A DNA stretch of 59,159 nucleotides from Chloromonas sp. AAM2 (taxonomy: Eukaryota; Chlorophyta; Chlorophyceae; Chlamydomonadales; Chlamydomonadaceae). The notes below the pieces were generated by a model that did no database searches, had not been told where the DNA came from, and worked only from the letters and a program-made list of their open reading frames with translations. Of this stretch, positions 1-11,693 are shown one piece after another. The stretch is taken from assembly GCA_004335635.1 (NCBI GenBank), contig QAXH01005899.1, forward strand, positions 2,250-61,408, in the 5' to 3' direction. The position numbers were made by a program, and so were the translations under genes. Each line of letters begins with the position of its first letter. The first letter of the stretch is position 1.

Positions 1-115
1 TTGTTGAACACATCCAACTGGTGTTGCTGAGCTCTAGTTGGTGCCCATGACTCAGCAGCGCCATACATCAGGATAGGCACAACAATCGCCTTATAAATCT
101 GCATGCCTACACTGA
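1..115 (-). mobile_element. LINE fragment (reverse transcriptase C-terminal part), cut by the window edge
   Basis: Read on the minus strand, bases 1-85 closely match the LINE copy at about 30500-30585 on the plus strand. Both encode a stretch like PILxYGAAESWAPxRAQQHQ followed by LDVxNN, a typical sequence downstream of the reverse transcriptase domain in non-LTR elements. Similarity weakens past about base 115, so the upstream part is missing or diverged. The element continues beyond the left edge. It lies downstream of the UGT-like gene on the same strand, within or after that gene's last visible intron. Confidence 0.8.
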
Positions 116-290
116 TGCCTATACAATGCCTTGTACAGATTATTTCATGAGGAAATGAAATGTAAATCAAAAGAACCAGGCAGCTGTTCAACCTGAAGGC
201 TTTGCCCATTATCCCCTCCACTTGCATATGGAGCTTGATCCATCTGTTCGGCTTGTCTGACGACACAGATGCGAAAACACACTCACTCAC

Positions 291-3200
291 TCACTCACTC
301 ACTTGCGCGTTGGCGGCCTGTGCATACTGGCTGGCCCCCTCCAGCAGCCGGGTCAGCAGCGCAGGGGATGGGTACACCTGAAGCCCGGCCGCACAGCGGG
401 CAGCAACGTCTTTGTGCAGAACGACTGACAACCACTGGGCCACAGCAACGTCGTTGGCAACGGCAGCAACAATCTCCAGTGCTGGGCATAAACGCTTGGA
501 TGGGTCCGCGACACGGTTGCTGGCCTGCCCATCACGTTGACATCACTGACATCGTCCGCAGCTTATCAGAGCTGTGGCGGCCTTTAGGATGAGTGCACAC
601 GGCCGTAGCATGGCCGTGGCATGCCTCATCATAAGTGCACACGGCCTTGACATGGCCTCAAAGGCCCCAGGCTGCCCACCTCTGATCCAAACGTGACCAG
701 CACAACGCTCGCGCCTGCCTGCGCCTGTTCGCCCAGCCAGGTCCACCACTGTGCGGAATGCACGTCCGCCCACTTGCCAGCCGGCGGCTGCCACCTGCAG
801 CAGGTGCAGGGGTGCCAGACCCAGCACATTTGTTTAATTAGTTACTTTATTTGTTATTTGTTTACTGCATGAGTGCTTATTAGCCTGCAAGCACAGGGAT
901 AACAGTATCAGGCCCTGACTGGTATGGATACATCCCACATCAACGGGATGATCCGTCGGGTTGGCGCTTTCAGTAGGGCAGTTGAAGCATTCACAGTGCA
1001 ATTTTAATAGCAGGGGTGCCAGGCCTAGTACCGGCATGGCTCACGCATGCGCACTGCCTTATCTTGATCAGATGCTGCCCGGGGCGACAGCTGGCCCTTG
1101 GCGGGCACAATGAGGCAGTCTCATGTCTTCTTTCCGGTGGGGAGAGTGTAGCGAACGTTCCAGCACCTATTAACCAAGTGTGACCTCGATTGCTTGAGAG
1201 ATGCTGACGCAGTGAGTGGCCCCTGGGTCCAATTCCCATCAGCGTACCCTGTCCAACACTGACTATCTGTTACTGCTACTAGTCCAGCGTGCATGCACTC
1301 ACTCCTCCACCGTGAAGCCCACCATGTGCACCAGCGGCGACAGCAGCCGAGGCACCTGCAGGAGCATGTGTAGGGAACCAGGCGACTTGCGTGTAATGCT
1401 CAGTGCTGCAAGTCAACCACGGCAGGGTGCTAGTGTGCCCCGATGGGAATGGGACCCAGTCACTGCGTCAGCTTCTCTCAAGTGACCGAGGTCGCACTTG
1501 GTTCCACTGATCGCTCCAAGCATCGAGATCCAATCAGGACGGCTAGGACTAGGGTAGACTAAGGGACTAGGGTAGACTAACGGAGTAGGGTAGACTAAGG
1601 GACTAGGGTAGACTAAGGGACTAGGGTAGACTAAGGGACTAGGGTAGACCAAGGGACTAGGGTAGACCAAGGGACTAGGGTTACTCGGTGAAGTGACAGT
1701 GTGGTGACCAATTCTGGAACAGTGACAACATTGGGTGCTGGATGCGGTTCACATGCACACATACACATGTTTGCTGACACACAAGGATTCCTGGCGGTAA
1801 TACAGACATATTCACACAAATTGTCCCAGAACTGGCAAACTTCTTTTTTAGTAGGCCTTTTCAACAGCACGTGCTACACAAATACAACACCACAGGGATG
1901 GCATCGCATGCACTATTAAATAACTAACACAAGACATCGGTAGGTTCTTGCACTTGATCTGCAAATTGAAACAGATGAGTCTCATGCAAGACGATGACCC
2001 CATGCCTGAAACCAAGAATCCGACTTGTAAACCAATCACGTTTATCATCATTTGCTACAGAAAAACAATGATCACACGCCGACAGGCAATGGTCCCGCCA
2101 TGATATCATGGCCGTGGTGTGAGGTGAGGAGCTGCTCGCATGCGCACCTCAAACCAGGGTGGTGTCACCACAATGGCGTGGTGCTGCACAAAGTGGGTGG
2201 TGGGGGGCCCGTAAGGCACCACGCCGTGTTTAGCACGCAGCGCGTTGAGGGCGCCTGCATGGGGAATGAGTTTAGAAATCCTGCAGCACCACAAGGAAGG
2301 GTTCCTCACACCAGTAAGTGACCTTGCCTGATCGCAATGAAATTCGGTACAAGCCTCCAGCATACCATACAACCACAATTGTCAGTTTTCTGGGAGCACC
2401 ACATGCCACACACAGGCGCAGCTGCCCCTAATCTACCCTTGCACACGAACCACCTCAACCTCAGTATCACACATCTGACGCCATTCGGGCTTGGGGGCGC
2501 ACCTGGCCCACCCAGTGGCCGACTCAAATCAATGCCGAGAGTGCGACTGTTCGTACCTTGTCTGCAGCTATTGGTGCCTTGGCACAGCGGACCCACATGC
2601 CTATCACTCCCTTTCTGCAGATTAGGTGCCTTTGTCACGCTGGTAAACATGGTTCGCGTTGACCTGGCCGATTTTCAGAGTAGAGTACGTGCAGGCAAGG
2701 ATACCAACTTTCTGATCAAGTTGAATCAGAAGGCAGATTATGTGCAGTGGGCCTTGCAATGTTTGTTAAGGACACGTTGTGCACTCACACTTGCAGGGAC
2801 GCAGCCAGCTTGCGCACTCGTTCCAGGAAGGACTGCAGCAGTGCACACCCTTGCAAGGACGTTACGTGGTTGTCCAACACCCTACACACACAACACTGCG
2901 TCTCTCGCCCTGGCTCAAAGCTACCCTGGCTCAATAACATGACACGTTACACAGTGTCCACGGTGAATGGCAGCCCCTCCTTTCCTTCATGTCACATCCA
3001 AAAGGAACCTGACTGCAACTGCATAACACTCGTGATGGCGCTGTGGAGGCGATTATGAGCGCATCACAAGCAACAGCCGACGATGACTTCTAAGTGCTAC
3101 TCAACTGAGTGTTACAGTGTTACAATACTGCTTATCGCGTTATGCTTTCTGTCAAGTTATGATCAATCTGCTTTCTACCATTTTTTGATTCATTTTTCGT

Positions 3201-5178
3201 GTTTACGTTTCCTCAGACAAGTGTTTGAGCTTTGTCAGGGGCATCTCGCAGGGCCCCAACCTGTCATGGCAAGACTCAACCGTCCTTATGGAGGTATCGT
3301 TCCGAGTGGTATCAAACCCACGTCACATTGGCTTTGTGATCACCTGAACGTGAGCTCATGTAAGACTGTCACCGCCTCTTAGTACACACCTGCCATTTAG
3401 TATACAATTTACTTTATACATCATAGTTTACTACTACTGGGCCAACAAAATGCTATTAGTCAGCAAAATCAACACAGAAATGGGCAAGAAATCAACAAAA
3501 CCACAGGAAATAGCTCACTTGTCATTGTTCCCACACCGGCTCCAGTGTCGTTTTTGGAAACTGTCCCAGAACTGGCAAACATTTTTTTTATTGTTTATTT
3601 TTATATTGTTTATTTTGCACGGTCGCCCAGCAGGAACCCACCGACGAGTGCTGGGTGAAGCTGCGGCCATGAATGGGGTCGGGGCAGGTCCAGCAGTCCT
3701 GGAAGCCAGCAATGTGGCCCAGGTTTACTGGGTAGAACAGCACGAACTTGACCCCTCTGGCGATGGCCCAGTCCATCATAGGCCCAGAGAAGAAGTCACC
3801 AATGATGACAACTGGCATCCTGTGCCATGCATGGGTTGGCATGTGCATGGTACCAACTGCATGCTGCTCTCAGCAATACGCATGTGTTGAGTGTGCGTTG
3901 TGTGGCTGTGCCTTAGCACACACACCTGCTGCAGTGGTGCGCAAGTGTGCCATGGGATGCAGCAAAGGCACGTGCATGCTTGCAAAGGAAGCGCCGCCAC
4001 TTGTCAACTGGACAGCCCTGTATGAATCACACCGTTTCTTCATAGCGTCGTCAAAGGCTGTGAAGAAGGGCTCATACGACGTCACCGATGCATTGGCCAG
4101 CATGTCGCCCAGGCTGGCACCTGCATGCAGCGCACACGTGTGGCAGCCAAGCACATGCTGTGGCACCAGTGTTTTGTTCAGGCATCGTTCATCAGACGAT
4201 AAGACGTTGACATAAAGTGCAAAAAACTAATGAGATACAGACGACAACGGCAATCAACTATTTCAACAACTGAACGTACTGTTATCAATTTCTCAAGTAT
4301 TACAACAAACGCTGTGTAGTACATGCGGTACGGACAGCCAAGCAAGTACTGCGGCACATGCTGCCAGCTTCAGCCATTTCTAGAAGTTGCAGCACCCACC
4401 AGCACGGAGCAGCACAGATGCTGCCACTGGTGCTGGCGCATCTCAAGCCACTCACAAGTCATGGCCAAACGAGACATGCTTCTTGCTCAGGTATGCAATG
4501 TTTACGCCATCTTCTGCTCCACTTGTGGGCCGCTTCAGTTGTACAAATGCACACACAAAGTGCACGTGACCTTACCCCAGAGGGTATGTCCACAGCACTC
4601 ACCCACACGCGTCCAGGCCCAAGGGTCTGCGCCCATGGAAGCTGCCTCAGTCATGCGCTGGATGGCCTCACGGAACACCCCGGCCGGCCACACATGCTCA
4701 GGCTGTGGCTCAAAGTCAATGCCCGCCTCCTTGGCCAAGCCTGCATGGCTCGGGCTGGTGCAGAAGTGCCGATGAGGGTACAACATGGCATTCATGAACT
4801 CACCCACAGCACCATAGCTGGTTCACTACTGCCAAATAGGCATAAAAGACGTAGTGATTGAGTGCTGCGTACATAGCCATGACCAAGTTATGAAACCAAT
4901 GTAGTGTAGCATGGCAGTAGCATGGCGTGGCATGCTATCGCGTTGCGCGCATGTGCCATGTATGGCAGCGTTGACCAGCACTGACCTGCAAACCGAGGCT
5001 GGCCCCACAATCGCACTGGATGGCCCCTGGAAGCCAGCTCCTTGGCTACTGGCAGCATCTGCTTGGTTACTGACAGCGACTGAGGGCTGGTAAAGACGAT
5101 TACTGCATGGGTGCAGCTAGGCAGCAGCAATGCTGCAAGCAGGGCCAGCAGCTCTCTGTTGTGCTTCATCTGCTTCAT
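291..5178 (-). CDS. UDP-glycosyltransferase-like protein (GT1/GT-B fold), 9 exons visible, C-terminus uncertain
   Basis: Exons on the minus strand: 4986-5178, 4603-4740, 4001-4120, 3642-3811, 2789-2832, 2148-2280, 1303-1355, 680-794, 291-524. All junctions are GT-AG and the frame is kept (about 400 codons). The start at 5178 precedes a hydrophobic signal-like segment (LLALLAALLLPSCTHA), then a GT1 N-terminal pattern: VIVFTSP, QMLPVAKELASRGHPVRLWG, LAKEAGIDFEPQP. Exon 4 has IGDFFSGPMMDWAIARGVKF and VLFYPVNLG, as in algal and plant glycosyltransferases. Exon 8 has VVLVTFGSE, the first strand of the sugar-nucleotide-binding half. I cannot find the PSPG-like donor motif that should follow. The last visible exon either stops at 291-293 or splices on at 301-302 (CAA|GTGAGT) and continues off the window. 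Predicted role, by family: transfer of a sugar to a small acceptor, probably in the secretory system. Exon junctions are my inference. Confidence 0.72.
1539..1685. repeat. 18-bp minisatellite in the UGT-like gene
   Basis: About seven to eight tandem copies of an 18-bp unit close to GGGACTAGGGTAGACTAA. Copies differ by one or two bases; the last two have ACC for ACT. The array lies in the intron between exons 1303-1355 and 2148-2280. It has no open frame of its own; the repetitive peptide it encodes on the minus strand (VYPSPL repeats) is a by-product. Confidence 0.95.
1821..1850 (-). repeat. Copy of the TTTGCCAGTTCTGGGACA/A-tract motif (solo)
   Basis: On the minus strand this reads AAAAAAGAAG followed by TTTGCCAGTTCTGGGACAAT. 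It is one of eight copies of this motif in the window and lies in an intron of the UGT-like gene. No inverted partner is visible nearby. Confidence 0.85.
2906..2936 (+). repeat. Short direct repeat shared with 6546-6586
   Basis: CCCTGGCTCAAAGCTACCCT followed by GGCTCAA recurs at 6546-6586, where it is extended to three partial units (period about 16 bp). Here it lies in the UGT-like intron between exons 2789-2832 and 3642-3811. Function unknown; it may be a fragment of a dispersed repeat. Confidence 0.7.
3264..3322 (-). repeat. 57-bp segment shared with the 12.6-kb MITE-like element
   Basis: The minus-strand sequence around GTGGGTTTGATACCACT, then GGAACGATA, matches plus-strand 12577-12633 at roughly 80% or better over some 57 bases. 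At 12.6 kb it directly abuts the left terminal motif of a MITE-like element, so both may be pieces of one dispersed element. Here it is in an intron of the UGT-like gene. Confidence 0.75.
3561..3590 (-). repeat. Copy of the TTTGCCAGTTCTGGGACA/A-tract motif (solo)
   Basis: The minus strand reads an A-tract, then TGTTTGCCAGTTCTGGGACA. It sits about 50 bases beyond the 3' border of exon 3642-3811 of the UGT-like gene, inside the following intron. Outside the motif the flank is AT-rich. Confidence 0.85.
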
Positions 5179-7309
5179 GCTGATGTCAGCCTGTGCATAT
5201 ATCGTGCACGTACACAATGCAGGGTGCAGTGAGGCCCGTGCACGTACACAAATCGCTGGTGTTCCAGGGGAAACAGGGCAAGTCAGCAATTCTGAGTCTT
5301 GTTGACAGCCTCCTACTGACTTGCGTCCCAGGGGATTCTTCGCATGTGCGGATTCCGCGTTTTGCACCTGCCTGCGACAATCAGTGGGCTTTCCGTTCAC
5401 GGGAAAACCGCGAAATCTCTCGGCGCAAACCGCGAAAACTTTGGTTATATTGCGGACCCCCACGGACGTTGCTGGCCTGATTCATCCCATCCTGCGACAC
5501 CAGATGGATTGCTTGCGAACATGTTATCGGCTGGGCTCAAGGCAGGCTCCCTGTCAGGAGTGTCAATGCCGGAAAAACTGTCAGTGTTCAGCATCAGGCT
5601 CGGCATCTCACAGACGCAAGGCAACATGCAACCGCCAAACCAGCTGTTTGAGATACACAGCACTGCTGTCAGTGTTCAGCATGCCAAACTGTGGCCCAAC
5701 CGTCAAACTAACAATCTTCGGTGACTGGGCAGTGGATCTGTTCTGCAAACACATTTTGTGTACCCACAACAATAAGCCTTCGCCACGCACACGAAGCCAT
5801 TGACGTGCTTGACACAGAAGGCATCGTCCATTAACCGCTTCTCCGACCAGTGCACTTTGCCATTTTGTACGAGGCCACGATACTGGACAAAGCACAAGAT
5901 CGCAACCGGCTTGCGAAAGGCGTCGATGGTGCGGAACCTCACACCCACTCATGCTACCTCACTTGATTGGCTGCATTTTGTTGTGCCCATCACTGCGTAA
6001 TTCGTTTCATATTGAACCCTGCCGGTTGGCCCCGCCCGCACGCTGCAAAATGCATTTTAATGCAATTGGTTAATTGCGACTTCTGGTGCAGGATAACGTC
6101 AGTTCTCCGGAATCCTCATCGTTTCAACCCCACACTTCAGCCAGTATAAGTTGGTCAGAATCTGGAAACTAGTTAAAAAGGGGAGAGGCAAAAAAACCCA
6201 AAGGGACGGGGAGCTCAGCCTTTTTTTGGGTGGCCTCCGGGCATCACACCATGGTGTTCTCGGCCAAGAACAATGAAGGGACGTCATTCCTGATGTATTC
6301 AAAGCAACATGTATGTACGATGCAGATTCGGCACGGCACAACACAGTTGGCAACAAAATCAATTGCTCGTTGATTGTTAGCGTAAAGTCTCCAGTTTGAG
6401 TGGACGTCCAGTCCCAGAGTGCAACTTCCAGAATACTCCTGTCGTGCCATAGTCGAGTCGCAAACTCGCTGGTTCAGCTTGAGTACTACAGTATCAAATG
6501 AGTTCGGAGCTCTGTTTGTCTCGGCCTCGACCACAGCTCCATTGGCTCACAGCTACCCTGGCTCAAAGCTACCCTGGCTCAAAGCCACCACGAGGGGCTC
6601 TCTGTTGTGCTTCATGCTGATTCTCACCCAATGCATGCAGCATGCCACACATGGTCAACAGAGAAGCCACAGTTCAGGCTACAAGCCAGGATTTGGGCGC
6701 ACACAGCATGAGTATGCAGCATAACGTCCCAGCATCCAGGGTACTGTACCAACCAGACAGTTCAGGTGCAGGTGCTCCCTGTGCCCAACTGCCTCTGCTG
6801 GCATGTGTTCCATCTCAGGCGAGTGCTGAGCAGAGCACAGCCTCACGACATGCGATAGTAATTCCTCGGAGGCAAGTACGCCACAGCATCAGGCAAAAAC
6901 CGTGAATCCCTCCCCTCATGTAATCTAGCTGACTGTCCGCTCTCTGGACGTGGGCGACAGAGCTTGAGCTGCGTGCCAGATAGGCTCAGTCAGCCATGGA
7001 GTCATCATGTGCAGAATATTCGCTGATGGTGGGCTTTAACCAAATGATGCACTTCAGCGGAATTTGTACTCAATACGCGGCCTTTGCATATCACAAGCAA
7101 CTCGCTCCCAAGTGATAAGCTCCCTTCATTGTAGCCAAGGCAGCAAACACTCCAACCAACTGGTGGAATCGCTCTGATTATACCGAACAGCTGTGTATCT
7201 AGTACAGATATGTATTGGCACAACACAACTTGCAACTAAAGCCAACTATGCTGGCCCTTACAAGCTGCCACATGAACCGTGGTTGGCTGTCCAACACACA
7301 GGCTTGCTA
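5179..7309. other. Intergenic stretch between the UGT-like gene and the XPA-like gene
   Basis: I see no convincing gene here. The open frames are short, use codons unlike the recognised exons and show no splice-linked continuation. It should contain the promoter of the UGT-like gene (start at 5178) and the 3' end of the XPA-like gene (stop at 7310). The only structure I note is a short direct repeat at 6546-6586 (units of TACCCTGGCTCAAAGC), shared with 2906-2936. Confidence 0.6.
6546..6586 (+). repeat. Tandem TACCCTGGCTCAAAGC units
   Basis: Three partial copies of a 16-bp unit (GCTCACAGCTACCCTG, then GCTCAAAGCTACCCTG, then GCTCAAAGCC). The same sequence occurs at 2906-2936. Intergenic. Confidence 0.8.
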
Positions 7310-9102
7310 CTATAATGCGTTGCTGCCGGCCAGCTGTGCTGCTCCAGACTCAGTTGCCGCCGGCTGGGCTGCTGCCGGCGCGGTTAGAGCTGGCTCAATC
7401 AGCGCCAGCTGGCTTGCTCCAGAATCTGCTGGTGCCTGCTGTGCTGCTCCAGGCCCAGCTGCTCCACCTGTTGTTGCCACCTGGGCTGGTCTGTGCTGTG
7501 CAGCTGCCGCTGTAGGCTCTGACTGAACAGCTGCCGCTTGGGACCCTGAGTGAGCAGCTGTGGGTTGAGACGGCCATGCCGCAGCATTAGCCTGCGCCTT
7601 CCCTTTTGACCTCTTGAATGCCTTGGGCAAGTGTTGCCACTCGCTGTTCACACGCTTCCGCAGGCTGTCCGGAAGTGTTGGATGGGCAGCTGCCTCCTCC
7701 GGGCTGTTGAACCTTTCCAGCCATTGGAGAAACGCTATGTCCTTGCCCCTATCAGATGCCTCCTCGGAAAGGCTCTGGCTCATGTAGCCCTTGTACTCCC
7801 ACAGCTCATTGGCGCACTCTTCTCTGCACTGCTCGTAGTTGGTCTCTTCGAAGTAAAATGTCATCTCACGCATTGTGATGGCAATGTCGTTTGGATCGCC
7901 CTCTCCCCACCTGAACACAGCATGGCACTTGCATGGCGGTCATGCAGGGAGCAAACACCGGCGCCACTGTGGCAGGGCTGTACCAATGTTCTGGAGTATG
8001 TGTGTCATGTTGACGAGCAGACGTTTGTTGCATGCCACAGTGACAAGATTGCAAAAATCGCTGAGCTGATTGAACACAAACGTGACAGGCTGTCATGGCC
8101 TACCCACCTGATGTAGGCCGCACACAGGCGCGAGTCATTGCGCAACTGGCAGCCTAGCGCCTCAAGGGCAGTCCTCAGCTCAGCTCTCCGAGTCACACGT
8201 GCCTTGGCATCCGCCAGCTCCTGTGGCAAGCAAAACCGTTTATATTTCTGCACTCACTGCTTTGCAAGGCCAGGTGAAGAATCAAGGCGTGAAGTTGTTC
8301 ACTACACAGGCTTTGGCAGCTACCTCCCATTTGAGCATGCGGTGCCAGATACCATACTTTCTGCCTCAACCCTCCGTTGTTGGCGGTGCCGGTGGGGGTG
8401 TGGCATTGCCCTATTTGCGTACACACAGGTGTGCCGGTGCCAGGGCAGACAGACGGCGACATGGCAGTGGGCCGAGCCAGGGCAGTGGACCAAGAAAGGG
8501 CAGTGGAACAAGCCAGGGCAGTGGACCGAGCCAGGGCAGTGGACCAAGAAAGGGCAATGGACCAAGAAAGGGCAGTGGACCGAGCCAGGGCAGTGGACCG
8601 AGCCACCTAGCCAGGGCAGTGGACCGAGCCAGGGCAGTGAACCGAGCCACCTAGCCAGGGCAGTGGACCGAGCCAGGGCAGTGAATGGACCGAGAAAGGG
8701 CAGTGGACCGAGAAAGGAGCACACAGCGAACATGCTCCTCTCAACGCAGAGACTACCCGCCTGGCCCCGTCATCAGCCCAGACATAAGTGAGCAGTACTA
8801 GCATAGCAACACTGGGCAACCCAACACAATGGCGGGAGAGCAAGAAGGGCCAGCATGGCTTACGTCAGTGGCAAGCATGGGAGTTGATGATCCCCCAAGG
8901 TCATGTTCACCACCTGCCGTGCCAAGACCGCTTCCGCCCACCTGTACAACAGCTTCAAAGTTCACGTTTTGCTTGGCCTTCAGGTAGCTCTTCAGCTTGT
9001 CGCCCGGCTGGTTCTTGGGCCTGAACAAAGAAGGTCAGCACACATCAGAATTCAGGCAGCTCTGTCAGACCCGTGCGGAAGGACGTCATCTTCTAGTTCA
9101 TC

Positions 9103-9145
<43 letters not shown>

Positions 9146-11693
9146 TACATGGCTTTTCATGGTTCAACCCACGGTATTACAGCCATCTGTCCAAGAATTA
9201 CGCGCCTGACAATCGTTAGCCAAGAAAGGTCACTGGTAGCAGAGTGCAATCTACGAATGTCATCACTAGCAACACGGTTCCAAGTTAAGAGTGGGCACCC
9301 CTGACTCTCCTTGCTACAGCCTGCTGGCCCTCTGGGGCTGTAACAGTGGCAAAAGGCAAACGTTTAATGCTGGAAGTGTCATGCATGCGTCACATGTGGC
9401 CTAGCCGTGTGTTCTGAGCAGGGCACTGAAGGCAGGTTGATGAGTTCTGGCGTAGAGCTTAGCCTTGCTGATCACCTCTGGGCCTAAACGTCCATCAAAT
9501 GCACCGGGTTACAAGTGAATAAAAATAAAATCAAAAACAGCGTTGGAGCTCCTTGCATACTGGCCCTCTGATGATGGAATGACAAATACGTTTCGATGTA
9601 AACCCTATATGAAAGCTGCTGGGCTGTGTGGACTGTCTAGCCTAAGCTTGGGGACACTAGTGACCGAGTATATGAGGTGTTGCTTGGCAGGAGCGTGACT
9701 GCACTTCAGAAGCTGTGTCGTTCATGATATTCTGATCAGGACTCGAGAGGACTGGTTGCATATAGTATAGTAGTGTCTGGGACCTGAAAACAATTATTCA
9801 TTTGTCGTCCAGTGCTCCCCTTTGGTTTTGTTCGTTGGACATGGCCCTCTGTTTCCTTCGTCCAGCGTACCTTCTTAAATCCTGGTAGTAGTAATCAAAG
9901 TAGAAGTCTTCCTCATCATCGGAGTCTTCGTAACTGTGCCATTCGCCACCGTAATTGTCCTCCAACGTGCGCTGCGCCTGATCCTGCATAATGGTCAGAG
10001 CCAGGCGCAAAGTCAGCTCGTCAAGCATGTCAGCACAGCACGGTCGCAGGCTCCTGTCACGGCGCCGAAGCTGAAATGTTTGTCATAGTTTCAAGATCAG
10101 AACATCGGTGTAAGTGCCCTCCCCACACCCACCCACAATGAGCCAATAACCTCGCATGAAAACAACCAGATCTGGACGGCGCGGACGTCACCACCTTTTG
10201 GAATGCCGCCAAACTATGACAAGGACCTTACGACCCCGTGGCCCCGCATGAAAGTATCACAACTCTCGACCCAATATCGTGTGCGCAACCCAGCTCTGAC
10301 CGGTAGTACTCACCAGACTCAGGCCCAGGTCCTTCAACTTCTCATCCACTTGCGCGCGCCGTCTTCCGCGCTCCCGTTTCAAATCATCTCGTCGCTTTTC
10401 GGCTCTGCGCCTTGCCTGCTCCTCCTGCAGCAGTCGTCTTGCGGGAGGACGCACTGGGCTCCGGCGCGGGCTGAGTGGCTGCTTGGCTAGCTTGTCCGTC
10501 AGACGTTTGACTTGTGCCTTGCCCACCGCACTTTTCGAGCCGGTCAGCCTTTCCCGCTCGCTTTCCCACTTCTTCCGTTTCCTAGCGTCCAACGCCAAAG
10601 CTTTTTCCCTGGCGGCCTTGCACCCCGGGTCCACTAAGGCATCGCACAGGTCCATTGACATGCGGGTGAAGGCTGAGGAGCCCACAAGAGCCAGCTTTGC
10701 CGCCAGTCTGGCTGCATCAAGCATCACTCTGGCTGGTGCCGGTGCTGAGCTGGTGCTGCCACTGCTGCTGCTGCTGCCTCCGATCTCACCACCACCGTCA
10801 GTGGACGCGAAATTGGCGCACAGGTGATGGGAGATGATGTCAAGGCACAGGTCTTGCAGTGCATCATCGTTCATGCAAGTGCCCTGGCATGACGCAGCCG
10901 GAGGCAGGGACAAGGCGACTTCTGCACATCACGGGCAGAACGATGAACTCATAAAGGGCGTGTGCGCATGGATGCAAGGAACCCAACGGACGTGTATGCC
11001 CCCTCACCATCATCAAGCTGAGTATTGACTGCGCCTGAAGTGCAGCTTCCATCAGAAGTGATCATGCGACAACTTAGGCTAGCTTACAGCATACAAACTA
11101 TATTCAACTATCTCAGCTTAGTTACTAACTGCAATAATTGGCCTTGAATCGCCTCTGTCCTGGTGCCACTCACTCACTCTTTGATCGCTTGGATTGCTCT
11201 GCAGTCTTTGTCATGGGCATTTTCGGTTCATCGCCAGTGCGATCTGAGGACCTGCCTTTCCCTGTGAAGAATAGGCGTACCAGTGATGCACAACCTCGTT
11301 CAGACGCAATCACGAGTGAATGGCCCAAGGTGAAAGGTTGACACCTGGCTGAAGACACAGTCCCTGCCATCAGCAACGATGGGTATACCAGGGTGTACTG
11401 TGAGTACGTGTATATGTGCGTCATGCGTTTTGATATGCATGGGCAGCTGTGATCAGCCTGATGGCTGGACGCTGTTCCTTAACGCACGGTAGCAACTGCT
11501 AGTCAGGGTGTGCAGGTTGTACACACATGAGGCCTCCACACACAGGGCGGCATCACCGAAGCGCAGGCGTGCCGCACTCACTCTTGCGCTTGAGCTGCTG
11601 TTCGATCTCGTTGTCTTGCGTTCGGGATGTATCATGAAAAGTATACATCACTGGTGGCAAGGCAGCAATGCGTGCCAAATGCCGCATCGCCAT
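7310..11693 (-). CDS. F-box-like / XPA-like uncharacterised protein, 7 exons, 598 residues
   Basis: Exons on the minus strand: 11582-11693, 11178-11261, 10314-10921, 9871-10070, 8942-9020, 8108-8220, 7310-7910. All junctions are GT-AG and the lengths total 1797 nt, closing in frame on TAG at 7310. Start: ATG at 11693; the frame upstream is open without another ATG, so an extra 5' exon is possible. Residues about 80-135 (DDALQDLCLDIISHHL, then AARLAAKLALVGSSAF) resemble a weak F-box. Residues about 165-265 are highly basic and helical. An acidic stretch (EDSDDEEDFYFDYYY) follows. Then NQPGDKLKSYLKAKQN resembles the XPA C-terminal pattern, and ALGCQLRNDSRLCAAYIR is followed by DPNDIAITMREMTFYFEETN. 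I associate this last pair with a large uncharacterised algal, plant and fungal family. The C-terminal 150 residues are Ala/Gln/Pro-rich and low in complexity. Biochemical role unknown; ubiquitin-ligase adaptor or DNA-binding roles are guesses. Confidence 0.7.
8470..8718. repeat. 18-bp minisatellite in an intron of the XPA-like gene
   Basis: About 13 copies of an 18-bp unit close to GGGCAGTGGACCGAGCCA, with a second unit type ending in AAGAAA. Two copies carry an 8-bp CCTAGCCA-type insertion, and there is local higher-order repetition. The array lies between exons 8108-8220 and 8942-9020. All long open frames over it, in four frames, are repeat by-products. Confidence 0.95.
9107..9492 (-). 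mobile_element. 5'-truncated LINE copy with (GAT)n tail, inside an intron
   Basis: On the minus strand 9492-9107 matches the 3' part of the LINE at 30610-31004, at about 85% or better by eye. It ends in a run of GAT/ATG triplets (plus-strand CAT run at about 9107-9145). Flanking CATCAAAT at 9099-9106 and 9493-9500 is a candidate 8-bp target-site duplication. The copy lies in the intron between exons 8942-9020 and 9871-10070 of the XPA-like gene, in the same orientation as the gene. Only the last part of the coding region and the 3' UTR remain. Confidence 0.88.

Noticed and set aside
2337..2942. 201-codon plus-strand open frame
   Set aside because: It lies antisense to two well-fitting exons of the UGT-like gene or in its introns, and its peptide shows no domain.
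8138..8843. Long open frames in four frames with RARAVD- or GPLPWL-type repeats
   Set aside because: They run through the 18-bp minisatellite, whose period is a multiple of three and keeps any frame open. The region is an intron of the minus-strand XPA-like gene.
8903..9304. Open frames with poly-His or poly-Ile on the plus strand
   Set aside because: They are translations of the CAT microsatellite that is the tail of a minus-strand LINE copy, not a gene.
9798..9870. In-frame stop (DDK then TGA) at 9798 taken as the end of a shorter gene
   Set aside because: A strong donor (AAG|GTACGC type at 9869-9870) joins the downstream exons in the correct phase. The following exons lack a start of their own, so one gene is more economical. 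A shorter isoform ending here remains possible.
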